Positions 34,060 through 44,436 of a stretch of DNA of 64,000 bases are shown here, piece after piece. The stretch is taken from NCBI GenBank assembly GCA_023437225.1, contig JAEZGS010000001.1:248001-312000 (forward strand), written 5' to 3'. This stretch comes from Bacteroidota bacterium (GTDB lineage: Bacteria; Bacteroidota; Bacteroidia; Chitinophagales; Chitinophagaceae). Position 1 is the stretch's first letter; each line of letters opens with the position of its first letter. The notes under the pieces are model-generated. The model ran no database searches. It was not told the DNA's origin and was given only the letters and a program-made list of their open reading frames with translations. A program made the position numbers and the translations under genes.

Positions 34060-35715
34060 TTAGAATTTTACATCTGCCTGCATCAGTTCGTTTCCACGTT
34101 TGAATTTCACCACGGTACTGTCGCCTCTGTTGAAAGCTGATAATGCTTTCATATAAGTTTCCATAGAATCCACTACGTGATCTCCAAGTGCTACAATGAT
34201 GTCGCCTGCTTTCATACCCGCTTTTTCAGCTGCACGCCCAGCGGAGACCCCATCGATGCGCATTCCTTCCCCGGTAAAAGTGTAATCCGGCATGACACCA
34301 AGAGACACGTTGAATGATGTGCTGCTGCTGACCTGTCGATCGCGGGTTGTAGTGAAATCAAGTTTTCCTTTTGCATTCGCTTTTTCTACAACCTGTGCGA
34401 TGAGTCTCGTAATGCGGAGGGTGCCCATGGTGTTGATGCGATCGGCATCATCATCCGGCCTGTGGTAATTGTTGTGCAATCCTGTGAAGAAAAACAACAC
34501 AGGGATGTTCTTGCGATAAAAAGAAGTGTGATCGCTCGGCCCGGATCCACTCGAATCGTAACGAATGCTGAAATTGCGAGCATCTTTTATCGACGTAAAA
34601 ACATCTTTCCACGCCGGCGAAGTGCCATATCCTCCGATAGTCAGTGCTTTACTTGCTTCATCCAATCTTCCCACCATATCCATGTTAAGCATATACGTGG
34701 CGCTGCGGAGGTCGATCGTAGGGTGTTCTGTAAAATATTTTGATCCGAATAGTCCGAGTTCCTCGCCGGAGAAAGCGATAAAAAGATAATTAGTTGTTTT
34801 ATTTTTTGAAGCCTTCAGAATTTTTGCAAGCTCAATGAGAACCGCGGTCCCGCTTGCATTGTCGTCAGCTCCGTTATGGATTTGTTTGTCGGCAGTTCGT
34901 ACCATTGAGTTACCGTCTTCTCCATAACCCAGGTGATCATAATGCGCACCGAGAACCACAGTATTGGCGGCCCCATTATCGATGTATCCAATTACGTTGT
35001 GTGCGGTTCGTTTCTTACCTCCAATGTCGATCTTAAGTTTTAGGTCAACGAGGTCAGGGTTTTCATGCAGATATTTCTCTACGGCTTCCTTGCTTAGATA
35101 GACAACCGGGATCCTGGATTTTTCTGAACGATCTTTTGGCTTGAACTCTAATTTGTCGTCCACCTCAGAAGTGTTATACACGATCAGAGCAGTGGCGCCT
35201 TTTTCCGCTACCGTATTGGCAGTCGTTCTCAACAACTGATAAGAATCGAAATGCGGGTTGTCCCTATAAGCTTCCAGGCTGTCTTTTAAATCGACAACCC
35301 AGGGCACGCCTTCTTCGCGCAAGGCGGTCGAGAACGCCGCTTCGGTACTGGCGTTGGGGCTATAACAGAGCGGAAAGAAATCTTTACCCAGTTTCAGATC
35401 GTGGCCGTTGATGATCAGGAAAGTATTAGGGTTGATCTGTTTACCATCGTTGATCTCGAAAGACTGCAACCATCCGTTGGTTCCTTTTGGCTGCAAACCG
35501 GCTTTTTCAAATTGATTGCTTATATAAGTTGCAGCCAATTGTTCGCCCGGTGTGCCCGCACGACGGCCTTGTAGTTTGTCATCGGCCAGGTAAGTAATGT
35601 GCGCTTTAAGCTGGTCGTGAAGCTGGCGATCAGCTTTTTTTAATTTTTGTGAACTTCCTGCCAGTGTTGACAGGGTAAACACTAAGGCGAGGGTTAACGA
35701 GCGATGTTTCATCAT
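34060..35715 (-). CDS. M28 family metallopeptidase with PDZ domain
   Basis: 551 residues from ATG 35,715 (MMKHRSLTLALVF); the longer frame would start upstream of the promoter. A signal peptide ends near AGSSQ. A PA domain (~115-225) is inserted before the peptidase. Zinc ligands: His and Asp in GAHYDHLG, Asp in GADDNASG, Glu pair in SGEELGLFG, Asp in NMDMVGRL, and His in NYHRPDDD. A C-terminal PDZ domain (~455-550) has GVSAGRAAEKAGMKAGDIIVAL. It would be a periplasmic or secreted aminopeptidase. Confidence 0.95.
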   Translation of the reverse strand: MMKHRSLTLALVFTLSTLAGSSQKLKKADRQLHDQLKAHITYLADDKLQGRRAGTPGEQLAATYISNQFEKAGLQPKGTNGWLQSFEINDGKQINPNTFLIINGHDLKLGKDFFPLCYSPNASTEAAFSTALREEGVPWVVDLKDSLEAYRDNPHFDSYQLLRTTANTVAEKGATALIVYNTSEVDDKLEFKPKDRSEKSRIPVVYLSKEAVEKYLHENPDLVDLKLKIDIGGKKRTAHNVIGYIDNGAANTVVLGAHYDHLGYGEDGNSMVRTADKQIHNGADDNASGTAVLIELAKILKASKNKTTNYLFIAFSGEELGLFGSKYFTEHPTIDLRSATYMLNMDMVGRLDEASKALTIGGYGTSPAWKDVFTSIKDARNFSIRYDSSGSGPSDHTSFYRKNIPVLFFFTGLHNNYHRPDDDADRINTMGTLRITRLIAQVVEKANAKGKLDFTTTRDRQVSSSTSFNVSLGVMPDYTFTGEGMRIDGVSAGRAAEKAGMKAGDIIVALGDHVVDSMETYMKALSAFNRGDSTVVKFKRGNELMQADVKF

Positions 35716-35739
35716 GTAGTAGCACTTTCTGATTTGCGG

Positions 35740-35769
35740 CAAAGGTATTGCTGACAAAGCCCATACCAA
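35740..35769 (-). promoter_or_regulatory. Promoter of the M28 peptidase operon
   Basis: Minus strand: TTG (35,769-35,767), 19-nt spacer, TACCTTTG (35,747-35,740). The start at 35,715 lies 24 nt downstream. Confidence 0.75.
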
Positions 35770-35870
35770 AGCAGACAAACGTCATATTTAATACACATTC
35801 CTTAACGTACTTTCGGCCTCACCTTTAGTCCATTGACTTTGCTCAGCCTCCTAAAGCGCTGCAAAGTTAC

Positions 35871-38800
35871 ATGACACTTCGTTTAAACAACCTCCTGCTG
35901 TTGCTATGCCTTTTCGCATCGTTACATTCGCATGCGCAGGATCTTACCAACAAAGGAACCGATTTTTGGATCGGCTATGGCAACCATGTCAGGATGCTTA
36001 ATGCCACAGCCAATTCGGGGCCCGAAAGTATGCAGTTGTACATCACCTCAGACGTGTCAACCAGCGGAAAGGTTGAGATCCGGTCAATAGGTTTTGTAAA
36101 AAATTTTTCCGTTACTGCAAACCAGATAACAACCATCGATATCCCGCGTGGTGCCGCACTCACCGATCACGGACTCTCCAATCACGGAATTCATGTGACT
36201 TCTCAGCGACCGGTGGTAGTATATAGCTTCATTTATGTCAATGCCGTTTCAGGGGCAACGGTTTGTCTGCCAACGAATACGCTCGGTCGCGATTACTATT
36301 CGATCAACTTCAGCCAGGTATCGAATGAGAATAATTCGCACAACTACTTCTTTGTGATTGCGGCGGATACTGGTACCACAACAGTAGAGATCACACCATC
36401 TGCAATAACCAAGTCAGGTCAGCCTGCCGACCAGCCGTTCCTTGTGAAGTTGCAGCAGGGACAGGTTTACCAGGTGATGGGCCATAGCGAAGGCAATTCG
36501 GGGGTTGATCTTACCGGTTCCCGGATTCGCTCATTGAATGACGGCTCCGGCTGCAAACGAATAGCGGTATTCTCAGGGAGTAATAAGATCACGATCGGCT
36601 GCAACGGGCCATCAAGTTCAGACAATTTGTATCAACAGGTTTACCCGGTCACTACCTGGGGCCGCAAATATGTAACGGTCAATGGCGCCATAAATTCGAA
36701 TAACGTATTCAGGATACTCAAATCAGATCCATCGGCGATGGTTAAGGTCAATGGATCTTACATACCCAACGGGTCTTTTGTAAGAGGACAATACTATGAT
36801 TACAACAGTGATATACCTGGTGTGATCGAATCTGACAAGCCAATATTGGTTGCTCAATATTTTACTACTCAAAATTGTAGTGGCAACCCTGCGCCCGGCG
36901 ATCCTGAGATGATCATTCTAAATCCTGTTGAGCAGACTGTGAAAGAGGTGACGCTAAATTCAATGCAGCCGAATGGCGCCACCAATATCAGTGTTCATTA
37001 CCTCAATGTGATCTTGAAAAATGATCCTGCAGTAATAAAATCTTTTAAGATCGATGGGTTGCCCTACGAACAGAATTTCAAGCCCGTTCCGTATGAAAAA
37101 AATTATGCGTTTGCACGAATCGCAACATCGCTTGGCACACACAACATTGTTTGCGATTCGGGCTTCAATGTGATCGCATATGGTTTTGGTGATTTTGAAT
37201 CCTATGGTTATTCCGGTGGTACAAATTTGAAAGATCTTTACCAGTACGCTTCCATCAAAAATCAATATGCAGAAGTAAATTTTCCCGCCACCTGTGTGGA
37301 TGCGCCTTTCAGCATTTCAATGACTTTTCCTTATAAGCCTGCACGATATGAATACAAGTTCAATGGACTGTTTCCTGACGTAGCATTTGACGCGCCTAAA
37401 CCCGATTCAAGTTTTATACTGAATGGAAGGACTTTATATGTTTACCGTAACCCGGTTGTTTATAAGGCGCCGCGCATTGGAACTTTTGCTATAAAGATCG
37501 TTGCCAACAATCCGACATCTGATGGATGCACAGGTGTTCAGGAGATCAACTACGATCTGAATGTTTACAACAAACCCATCGCAGCATTCACTTACAGCGG
37601 AAGTCGCTGTACCAATGATGTCGTTGAATTCTCTGATGCATCGGGAGTACAGGATCGGCCGGTGATCCGTCAACTTTGGGATTTTGATAATGGCGATACT
37701 TCGATGCAAAAGAAGCCTGTTGTTAACTATTCAACTATGGGCGCATACAATGTAAGGTTCAATTACATTAACGACATAGGTTGCATCTCATCGATCGATT
37801 CGAAGTTGGTTCGAATACACCCGGTGCCTAAAGCAAACTTCGAAACAAAGGGACCATATTGCACCGATGCACCAGTGGTGTTAAAAGATGCATCAACGAT
37901 TGACAAAGGCAGGATCAGCAACTGGAACTGGAGTACGGGTAATGGAAGTATCATAGAAAAAACTTCTGCAACACCATTCAATTACACTTTTAAAACCAAG
38001 GATAGTTATCGCATCAGTATGCAGGCAATAAGTGATAGCGGTTGCAAAAGTAATGTGGTTGAGAAAACAGTCGTAGTAAATAGTCCACCCCACGTAGACT
38101 TCAAACTACCGGAAAACTGTATTACTGACCCGCATTCATTATTTGTTGATTCAACGGATTTGAATGATGCAAACGTTTCAACGCCTGTATATGGTTGGAA
38201 CTTCGGCGATCCATCATCTGGTCAAAATAATCTTTCTAATGATAAAAGCCCCTTACATAAGTACCAGGCGGTGGGTAATTATAGTGTGCAATTGAATGTC
38301 ACCAACGGTTACGGTTGCAGCAGTTCAAAACAAAAAACATTTACCATAAACGGATCAACCCCTGTTGCTTCTTTTGAAATCCTGAAAGGGAACGAACATT
38401 GTAGCAATGAGATCATTCAGTTGAAGAACAATTCGACCGTCGACTTCGGAAAAATAACAAGATTAGAGATCTATTGGGATGATGAAGTTGATCGATCCGA
38501 TATGACTGTTGATGAGAATCCTGCATTTGGTAAGATATATTCAAAGACGTTCAAAGAATTTAGTCTTCCTGCAATCAAAACCTTCATTGTGCGCATGGTA
38601 GCATATTCGGGCGAGAGTTGCATCAGTATTACATCTCAACAATTAAAGATAAGGGCGGTGCCCGATATAGTATTCAATGAACCGGTGCCGGTTTGTGCAA
38701 ACTTCCAATCACTGCAGTTGAACGTTTCAGTGGTTAATGGCGATGGATACGGAGGCTTTACAGGCACAGGTGTTAACGCCAACGGCACATTTGATCCTGC

Positions 38801-39389
38801 TGTTGCTGGTCCGGGAAAGCATTTACTTCGGTACATATACAATGCTTCTAATGGTTGTATTGTAAAAAAGGAACAGTCCATCATTGTGCATCCAATTCCT
38901 GTTGTTAATGCAGGTCCCGATAAATATGTATTAGAAGGAGAAGCAGTTCGGTTGTCGGGTTCAGGTACCGGAATATTCAGCAGTTTCTGGAACCCCCTAA
39001 CGTATGGAGCAGATAGTCTTCCCTTATCTCCATTAGCTGCGCCCCTTGATGATACTTATTATACTCTTACCGCGATATCGGAGAAAGGATGTGCAAGTTC
39101 GGATGAAGTACGGGTAAAGGTTTTGAAAGTTCCTGTTGTGCCAAATGCGTTCTCTCCTAATGGCGATGGACTCCACGATACATGGATCATTCGATACCTC
39201 GATGCTTATCCAACTGCTACATTGGAAGTTTACAATCGTTACGGGCAGACTGTTTACAAGCCAGGAATGTATAAGCCATGGGATGGCTACATCAATGGCA
39301 AGCCCGCGCCCGTGGGAACATATTATTACATCATTCAACCCAACGCGGGTCGCCGGCCTATAACAGGCTTTGTGGACCTGCTTCGCTAG
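35871..39389 (+). CDS. IgGFc-binding/PKD surface protein with gliding-motility-associated C-terminus (T9SS type B)
   Basis: 1172 residues with signal peptide ending near SHAQ. Residues ~25-430 are an IgGFc-binding-like N-terminal domain (GTDFWIGYGNHVRM). Then several PKD-like domains (~560-850; motif WDFDNGDTSMQKKPVVNYSTMGAYNV, in parts). The C-terminal ~85 residues are the gliding motility-associated type B sorting domain: PNAFSPNGDGLHDTW, LEVYNRYGQTVY, PVGTYYYII. It is exported by T9SS, probably to the surface. The PorP/SprF-like gene follows after 2 bp, the usual partner of such cargo. Confidence 0.94.
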   Translation: MTLRLNNLLLLLCLFASLHSHAQDLTNKGTDFWIGYGNHVRMLNATANSGPESMQLYITSDVSTSGKVEIRSIGFVKNFSVTANQITTIDIPRGAALTDHGLSNHGIHVTSQRPVVVYSFIYVNAVSGATVCLPTNTLGRDYYSINFSQVSNENNSHNYFFVIAADTGTTTVEITPSAITKSGQPADQPFLVKLQQGQVYQVMGHSEGNSGVDLTGSRIRSLNDGSGCKRIAVFSGSNKITIGCNGPSSSDNLYQQVYPVTTWGRKYVTVNGAINSNNVFRILKSDPSAMVKVNGSYIPNGSFVRGQYYDYNSDIPGVIESDKPILVAQYFTTQNCSGNPAPGDPEMIILNPVEQTVKEVTLNSMQPNGATNISVHYLNVILKNDPAVIKSFKIDGLPYEQNFKPVPYEKNYAFARIATSLGTHNIVCDSGFNVIAYGFGDFESYGYSGGTNLKDLYQYASIKNQYAEVNFPATCVDAPFSISMTFPYKPARYEYKFNGLFPDVAFDAPKPDSSFILNGRTLYVYRNPVVYKAPRIGTFAIKIVANNPTSDGCTGVQEINYDLNVYNKPIAAFTYSGSRCTNDVVEFSDASGVQDRPVIRQLWDFDNGDTSMQKKPVVNYSTMGAYNVRFNYINDIGCISSIDSKLVRIHPVPKANFETKGPYCTDAPVVLKDASTIDKGRISNWNWSTGNGSIIEKTSATPFNYTFKTKDSYRISMQAISDSGCKSNVVEKTVVVNSPPHVDFKLPENCITDPHSLFVDSTDLNDANVSTPVYGWNFGDPSSGQNNLSNDKSPLHKYQAVGNYSVQLNVTNGYGCSSSKQKTFTINGSTPVASFEILKGNEHCSNEIIQLKNNSTVDFGKITRLEIYWDDEVDRSDMTVDENPAFGKIYSKTFKEFSLPAIKTFIVRMVAYSGESCISITSQQLKIRAVPDIVFNEPVPVCANFQSLQLNVSVVNGDGYGGFTGTGVNANGTFDPAVAGPGKHLLRYIYNASNGCIVKKEQSIIVHPIPVVNAGPDKYVLEGEAVRLSGSGTGIFSSFWNPLTYGADSLPLSPLAAPLDDTYYTLTAISEKGCASSDEVRVKVLKVPVVPNAFSPNGDGLHDTWIIRYLDAYPTATLEVYNRYGQTVYKPGMYKPWDGYINGKPAPVGTYYYIIQPNAGRRPITGFVDLLR

Positions 39390-39391
39390 TC

Positions 39392-40408
39392 ATGAAAAAA
39401 ATATACATCATCATATTAGCCTGTTTAGTTTACTGTGGCAGCTGCATCGCTCAACAGCTACCGCACTATACACAATACGTATTGAACAATTATGTGTTGA
39501 ATCCGGCAGTAACAGGGATTGAAAATTACATCGATTTAAAAACCAGCGTAAGAGACCAATGGGTAGGCCTGGATGGCGCGCCTCGGACGGCATATCTGAC
39601 AATGCATGGGCCCATTGGGAAGAAAGATTATAAAACAAGCGCTACTTCATTTGAGATGGAAGGAGAAAATCCTCGCGGTAAAGCGTATTGGGAAAACTAT
39701 ACTGCTTCTTCACCACACCATGGTATTGGAATCACGATGATGAACGATCGAACCGGAAATTTCAACCGCGTAACGATGAATGCTTCTTATGCATATCATA
39801 TGGGACTTTCTTCCAGGACAAATCTATCTGCGGGGTTCGGCGCGGGATTTACAAGTGTTAGTCGGGCACACGATCGATCTTTTTATGGTGATGATATGAC
39901 ACAGGATCCGGCGGAAACAAATGCTGACATCATTGGTTTCAAACCCGACCTTTCCGCTGGCGTATGGCTTTATTCAGCCAATTACTTTGCTGGTGTTTCT
40001 ATGCAGCAGATCATTCCCGCAAAACGCAAGGTAAAATCTGAACTCGGCGACAACAACGCGAAACTATTGCCACACATCTTCATTACAACAGGATATAGAT
40101 TTTTTGTAAGTGAAGATGTATTTGCGCTTCCCTCCATCATGGTTAAGCATGTAAGTGCAACTACACAATTCGATCTCAATGTCAAGTTGCAATATCGCGC
40201 TGTTACCTGGATAGGTGCAAGCTATCGTAATGGCGAAGGTTATGCAGCGATGGCAGGAGTTAACATCAGCCACAAGCTCAACATCGGTTACTCGTATGAT
40301 TATACAACCTCAGCCCTCAATACCGCAAGCCGGGGCACACATGAGATAATGGTTGGATTCCTTATTGGAAACAAGTTTGGCGACTGGTGTCCGCGCAATG
40401 TATGGTGA
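39392..40408 (+). CDS. PorP/SprF-family T9SS outer-membrane protein
   Basis: 338 residues from ATG 39,392 (MKKIYIIILACLVY), with a signal peptide ending near CIAQQ. The PorP/SprF signature is QLPHYTQYVLNNYVLNPAVTGI and SVRDQWVGLDGAPRT. A ~16-strand-like beta-barrel pattern continues to the C-terminus. PorP/SprF proteins are outer-membrane partners that anchor T9SS type B cargo. It starts 2 bp after the cargo gene, so the pair is a dedicated export/anchoring unit. A 21-bp spacer separates its stop from the convergent lipoprotein gene. Confidence 0.94.
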   Translation: MKKIYIIILACLVYCGSCIAQQLPHYTQYVLNNYVLNPAVTGIENYIDLKTSVRDQWVGLDGAPRTAYLTMHGPIGKKDYKTSATSFEMEGENPRGKAYWENYTASSPHHGIGITMMNDRTGNFNRVTMNASYAYHMGLSSRTNLSAGFGAGFTSVSRAHDRSFYGDDMTQDPAETNADIIGFKPDLSAGVWLYSANYFAGVSMQQIIPAKRKVKSELGDNNAKLLPHIFITTGYRFFVSEDVFALPSIMVKHVSATTQFDLNVKLQYRAVTWIGASYRNGEGYAAMAGVNISHKLNIGYSYDYTTSALNTASRGTHEIMVGFLIGNKFGDWCPRNVW

Positions 40409-40429
40409 CAGTGTTATATGTAATTTGAA

Positions 40430-41680
40430 TTAGCGGATCATCATGGTATGCACATAACTGCTGTTATTTTCTTTTACAATAAACGCAACCATGGTTTTAC
40501 CGTTTGATGATGTAATCACCGGGTAACTTGCATCGATGCCTTCTCCTGTCAAATATTTGTTTTCTATGAGTTGCCCCTGTGCAGAGCGTATCTGAAAACC
40601 AATTTTTTTATTGTAAGATGTGGCTGTTGCATGTGCGGCGTTATGAACAGTAGTATGTGATAGTTCCTGCGGCTGGCTATGCACTGCCGGCTCATCCCAT
40701 ACAATAGCGACATTCCCGTTTGCCAGAGTTGTCATTTGCGGATGCATGCCCTGTGCGCTGATATGCTGTCTTGCACTGAAAGTGTTTCCATTGTCGCGCG
40801 AAGTGTTGTAAAAAGATCCTCTTTGTATACCACCAGTGTACCAGGCGAAATGAAGATTATTATTTGAAGAAGTCATTGATGGCCCTGTGTGGGGACATCC
40901 ATAGATCACCCAGTTATCATCGCTTATCAGTTTAGGTGCGCTGAAATTCGAACCGTTATCAGTGGAAACGATGTGCTGCATGTCGCGAATGCTGTCGTTA
41001 ATAATTCCTCTATATAGAACATGAAAGTTTTTGTTTTCATCGATGAAGAGGTCGGTACGACAACACTGGCATGTCGGTTGGGCAATTAGCTTCTCATCCT
41101 GAAACCCGCTGCGGCCCACACTTCTAGCAAAATATAATCCAGAGCCTTCGCCATTAATTGTTTTCCTGTTATCGAGCCATACCACTCCTGCTTCACCGTC
41201 CGGCAACAAGGCTACATCAAAATAGCGTTGATCGAAGCTGGCTATATCCTTAACGAGTGACTTCGGCGAAGTCCATGTTTTTCCATCATCAAATGATTGG
41301 GCATAGTAAACGAGTCCGGAATATTTGTTCTTTGGATTAGGATTCGATGCGCCCCATATCGCGATGATCTCTCCGGACGGTTTGAATATTAATTTTGGGA
41401 GATTTTCATTGTGCGGATGAATCTTTTGCGTCCCGGGAATTACTATTGTTTTATCGAACACATCGCCGTTAGATACAGCATAACACAAATTGAGTGTTGA
41501 ATCCTGGTTTCTTCTTACCCAGCTTAAGACAAAGTTTCCATGATCATCTGTTGTGGCAACGGGGCATGATGCAGATAAGGAATCGATGGGTGTAGAAGTA
41601 AGGTCAATATTGCTTTCGCTTGATTGATTACATGACGTTGCTATCAATACCGCGATTATATAAAGAATTGTTTTGTGCAT
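40430..41680 (-). CDS. Sialidase-like beta-propeller lipoprotein with CxCC motif
   Basis: 416 residues. Lipobox region AVLIATSCNQSS (Cys17). The body has Asp-box-like blades (SFDDGKTWTSP, STDNGSNFSAP, SRDNGNTFSA), as in sialidases, but I see no sialidase Arg triad. It carries a CQCC motif (Cys204, Cys206, Cys207) and a GCPHTGPSM segment (Cys262, His264), with GMHPQM after it. These look more like metal ligands than glycan-binding residues. It begins 2 bp after the TonB receptor stop, so it is the third gene of that operon. Confidence 0.85.
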   Translation of the reverse strand: MHKTILYIIAVLIATSCNQSSESNIDLTSTPIDSLSASCPVATTDDHGNFVLSWVRRNQDSTLNLCYAVSNGDVFDKTIVIPGTQKIHPHNENLPKLIFKPSGEIIAIWGASNPNPKNKYSGLVYYAQSFDDGKTWTSPKSLVKDIASFDQRYFDVALLPDGEAGVVWLDNRKTINGEGSGLYFARSVGRSGFQDEKLIAQPTCQCCRTDLFIDENKNFHVLYRGIINDSIRDMQHIVSTDNGSNFSAPKLISDDNWVIYGCPHTGPSMTSSNNNLHFAWYTGGIQRGSFYNTSRDNGNTFSARQHISAQGMHPQMTTLANGNVAIVWDEPAVHSQPQELSHTTVHNAAHATATSYNKKIGFQIRSAQGQLIENKYLTGEGIDASYPVITSSNGKTMVAFIVKENNSSYVHTMMIR

Positions 41681-41682
41681 GT

Positions 41683-44016
41683 TTATTTTTTCATAAGTAA
41701 TGAAGAGATGTCCACGGAAATTCCAACATTAAAATTCCTGGGGTCACCCGGCCGGTAATTGTAGCCAAACGCACTCCGCGTTGTGATGGTGGAATAATAA
41801 CTGTCTGTAACATTCAATGCGTTCAACCATACCTCTCCGTGCTTTGTTTTATAACCTGTGCGAAGATTGAGGATGCAATATCCTTCGTAGGTGGCTGTAT
41901 TATCAGCGTCGGTAAAATATTTTCCAACACGCTGCAGTTCGGCTCCGAAACGCAGTCCCGATAGAAAACTTGGCTTATACCAAAGTTCCGTATTGTATTG
42001 TGTAGAAGGAGCGTTGTTCATCTGTTTGCCGTTATATGTAACTCCTTTTTCAACAAACTCTACAAATCGGTGTTCACTGAGTGAGCCCGAGAAACGAAAC
42101 GAAAAAGAACTAACAGGTTGCAGCCAGAATCCCGCTTCAATTCCCTTATGTTTTGTACTTCCTGCATTTTGATTAGCAAATGATCCATCATCAAGTCGTA
42201 CCGAAATGATCTCGTTCTTTCCGTTCAGGATATAAAAACTGAAATCTGCTGAAACTTTATTGTTGAAGAACTGCATCCATCCACCGATCTCATAGTTTAT
42301 AAATACTGAAGGTTTCAGCTCGGGGACTTTGACGCCTGTATACATTTCTGTGACCTGGGGAGGTACAAATCCTTCGCTGTAATTAGCATAGAATCCCAGA
42401 TTGTCGTTCAGATTGTAAGTGAATCCTATCTTGCTGCTCAACCTGCTGAACCGGTTGATGGTATCTGATGAGCCGCTGAACGCGGAGTGTGAAAGTTTGT
42501 TATCGAATGAATAATCAAAGCGATCAAACCGCAGTGATGCAACCAGTCGCAATTTGTGAACAATATCCATCTCTCCATTAATATACATTGCGTAGTTGTT
42601 GATCCGTGTTGCATAGTTGGTAAGTATACTATCACGGCTTGTATAAGAAGAGTATTTAGTCAGCACAGTATCTTTATTTATGCGGATGTATTCTGCCAAA
42701 TAATCGGATGGACTTAAATCCATACTTAATCCCGCTATGATATTTGCGCGTTGCCAGTTGAATGAATGCTTATGCTGTACGATGGCAGCAAAGCTTTTGA
42801 ACGAGGAGGAATTTATTTCACCATGAGCAAGAGTTTTATCGCCCCTCCAAACTCCATTTACCCGTCGATAGTCGTCACGAATCCGATACGCAGGATTCTG
42901 GCCAATTTCATTTTTGCGTATGACAAAGGACAGGCTGCTGGCGGCCTCATCGTTCCATTGCAATTTCAAAGTGCTGTGATTACGCAAGGACTTTACCAAT
43001 CTGTATGTGAAAGTTTGAGGATTAATAAATTTACGATTTGCAAACATGGTGCTATCAACTCCTCCAGGCATGTCACTGTAGTAGTCGATATAATTGAAGC
43101 TGTTCGAAAATTTCAGTTTGTTAGAAAAGGAATGATCCACCCGTACAGTGAAGGCGGACTTATCAAAGTCCGAGTACTTCATTACTTTATTATTCTTCTT
43201 TGCATAGAAAGCGCTAACTGAGATGCCGGTTTTATTTTTTGTTATTGAGGCCTGCAGTTCTGCGCGCTTATATCCGATGTCGTTGCCCTGCAAGCTAATT
43301 CGAAGTGTTGGAAGAGCTGTCGGCGCCACAGTGATCACATTTACTGCACCTCCGATAGCTTCACTTCCATAGAGGGATGAAGAAGGACCCTTGATCACCT
43401 CCATAGATTTGATGGCTGTCATATTCATCTCCAGTAGGGCATTGTGATTGTACAAGCCGGTGGTACGTATGGGTATGCCATCTTCGAGGTAAAGGAAAAG
43501 GCTTTTTGTGGTCATAGGCTGACGGATGCTCATTTGGTGTTGTTCGTTTCCGAGGTCAACCATATTTACTCCGCTGATCTTGTTTAAGAGCTGGTCGAGT
43601 GACAACGCGTTTGTTTCCTGGATAGTTTTTGGATTCAATTGTGCAATTGCCACGGGGGCTTCTATACGCTTGGCAACGATTCCACGGTTGGCAGACACAA
43701 CAACATCTTCAAGAAGCGAAGACCGGGCCTCAAGGAGTATAAGTTCGGGCTGTTGATTTATATTGAAACGATAAGGCGCATAGCCAATTTGTGTAACCGT
43801 TAATTGCGTACATGAGCGGCAGTTCATTTGAAAGGCTCCGTCTGCGTTTGAGCTGCAGCCGCATTTACATTCCATATTGCAGGTGATGGAGGCACCTTCG
43901 ATTGGTTCTCTTGTATAGGCATCGATGATCCTGCCCTGCACATTCTTTTGTGCCAGTGCGGGTCCGGCCAATAAGAGAATATTGAGAATGGTCAATAGTC
44001 CCATTAAGCGCGACAT
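41683..44016 (-). CDS. TonB-dependent receptor with Cys-rich N-terminal domain
   Basis: 777 residues. Signal peptide ends near ALAQ. A carboxypeptidase-regulatory-like domain (~25-100) is unusual: six Cys (46, 50, 52, 54, 66, 69) in TCNMECKCGC and MNCRSC. A plug domain follows (ETNALSLDQLLNKISGVNMV; GPSSSLYGSEAIGGAVNVI), then a 22-strand-type barrel ending in SVDISSLLMKK. It imports a substrate powered by TonB. No SusD partner is present, unlike the receptor at 50.2 kb, so a metal or small chelate is more likely than a glycan. Confidence 0.92.
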   Translation of the reverse strand: MSRLMGLLTILNILLLAGPALAQKNVQGRIIDAYTREPIEGASITCNMECKCGCSSNADGAFQMNCRSCTQLTVTQIGYAPYRFNINQQPELILLEARSSLLEDVVVSANRGIVAKRIEAPVAIAQLNPKTIQETNALSLDQLLNKISGVNMVDLGNEQHQMSIRQPMTTKSLFLYLEDGIPIRTTGLYNHNALLEMNMTAIKSMEVIKGPSSSLYGSEAIGGAVNVITVAPTALPTLRISLQGNDIGYKRAELQASITKNKTGISVSAFYAKKNNKVMKYSDFDKSAFTVRVDHSFSNKLKFSNSFNYIDYYSDMPGGVDSTMFANRKFINPQTFTYRLVKSLRNHSTLKLQWNDEAASSLSFVIRKNEIGQNPAYRIRDDYRRVNGVWRGDKTLAHGEINSSSFKSFAAIVQHKHSFNWQRANIIAGLSMDLSPSDYLAEYIRINKDTVLTKYSSYTSRDSILTNYATRINNYAMYINGEMDIVHKLRLVASLRFDRFDYSFDNKLSHSAFSGSSDTINRFSRLSSKIGFTYNLNDNLGFYANYSEGFVPPQVTEMYTGVKVPELKPSVFINYEIGGWMQFFNNKVSADFSFYILNGKNEIISVRLDDGSFANQNAGSTKHKGIEAGFWLQPVSSFSFRFSGSLSEHRFVEFVEKGVTYNGKQMNNAPSTQYNTELWYKPSFLSGLRFGAELQRVGKYFTDADNTATYEGYCILNLRTGYKTKHGEVWLNALNVTDSYYSTITTRSAFGYNYRPGDPRNFNVGISVDISSLLMKK

Positions 44017-44059
44017 ACTTGATAAGCTTTAAGTGATAGATCTGATTGAGTAGTATGTA

Positions 44060-44431
44060 CTAGCTATATAGTGGCGGACGGAAAATACGTGAGGATCGAT
44101 CAGTTGGTTGCCCCATAGTGCGTTGTTCGGGCGAGTGACCGGGGTCGGTTGCAATTACCTGATCGACGCTTATTGAACGAGCGATGAAGAACAGGTCAAT
44201 AACTACGTTTGAAGATTTTTGTGTTTGTTCACGAGCGTCCTTTTCAGCCTCCTTCGCTTTTTTATTCATCTGGCATTTACCCTGACATTGCATGGATGGC
44301 CGTTCCCTGTTGATACATTTTTCAATAAATGCTCGTGTATTGAAAGTGTAATCCAAAAGCAGCAACGTTCTGTTGAGCGATTGCGCTGCAACAGAAAGAA
44401 GCAATATTGCTATCAATATTTTTTGGATCAT
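44060..44431 (-). CDS. Small secreted protein with CxxxxxxxxxC-xxx-C motif (CxGKC type)
   Basis: 123 residues from ATG 44,431 (a TTG one codon upstream is not needed). A hydrophobic signal-like N-terminus (KILIAILLLSVAAQS) is followed by CINRERPSMQCQGKCQMNKK with Cys39, Cys49, Cys53, then a charged helix. From memory, small Bacteroidota proteins with this C...C.GKC pattern occur beside TonB receptors; function is unassigned. It is first in the operon with the receptor (43 bp downstream). The Cys and Met arrangement fits soft-metal binding. Confidence 0.75.
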   Translation of the reverse strand: MIQKILIAILLLSVAAQSLNRTLLLLDYTFNTRAFIEKCINRERPSMQCQGKCQMNKKAKEAEKDAREQTQKSSNVVIDLFFIARSISVDQVIATDPGHSPEQRTMGQPTDRSSRIFRPPLYS

Positions 44432-44436
44432 CAACG

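Noticed and set aside
35716..35778. Upstream extension of the M28 peptidase
   Set aside because: The promoter lies within this stretch and the signal peptide starts at 35,715.
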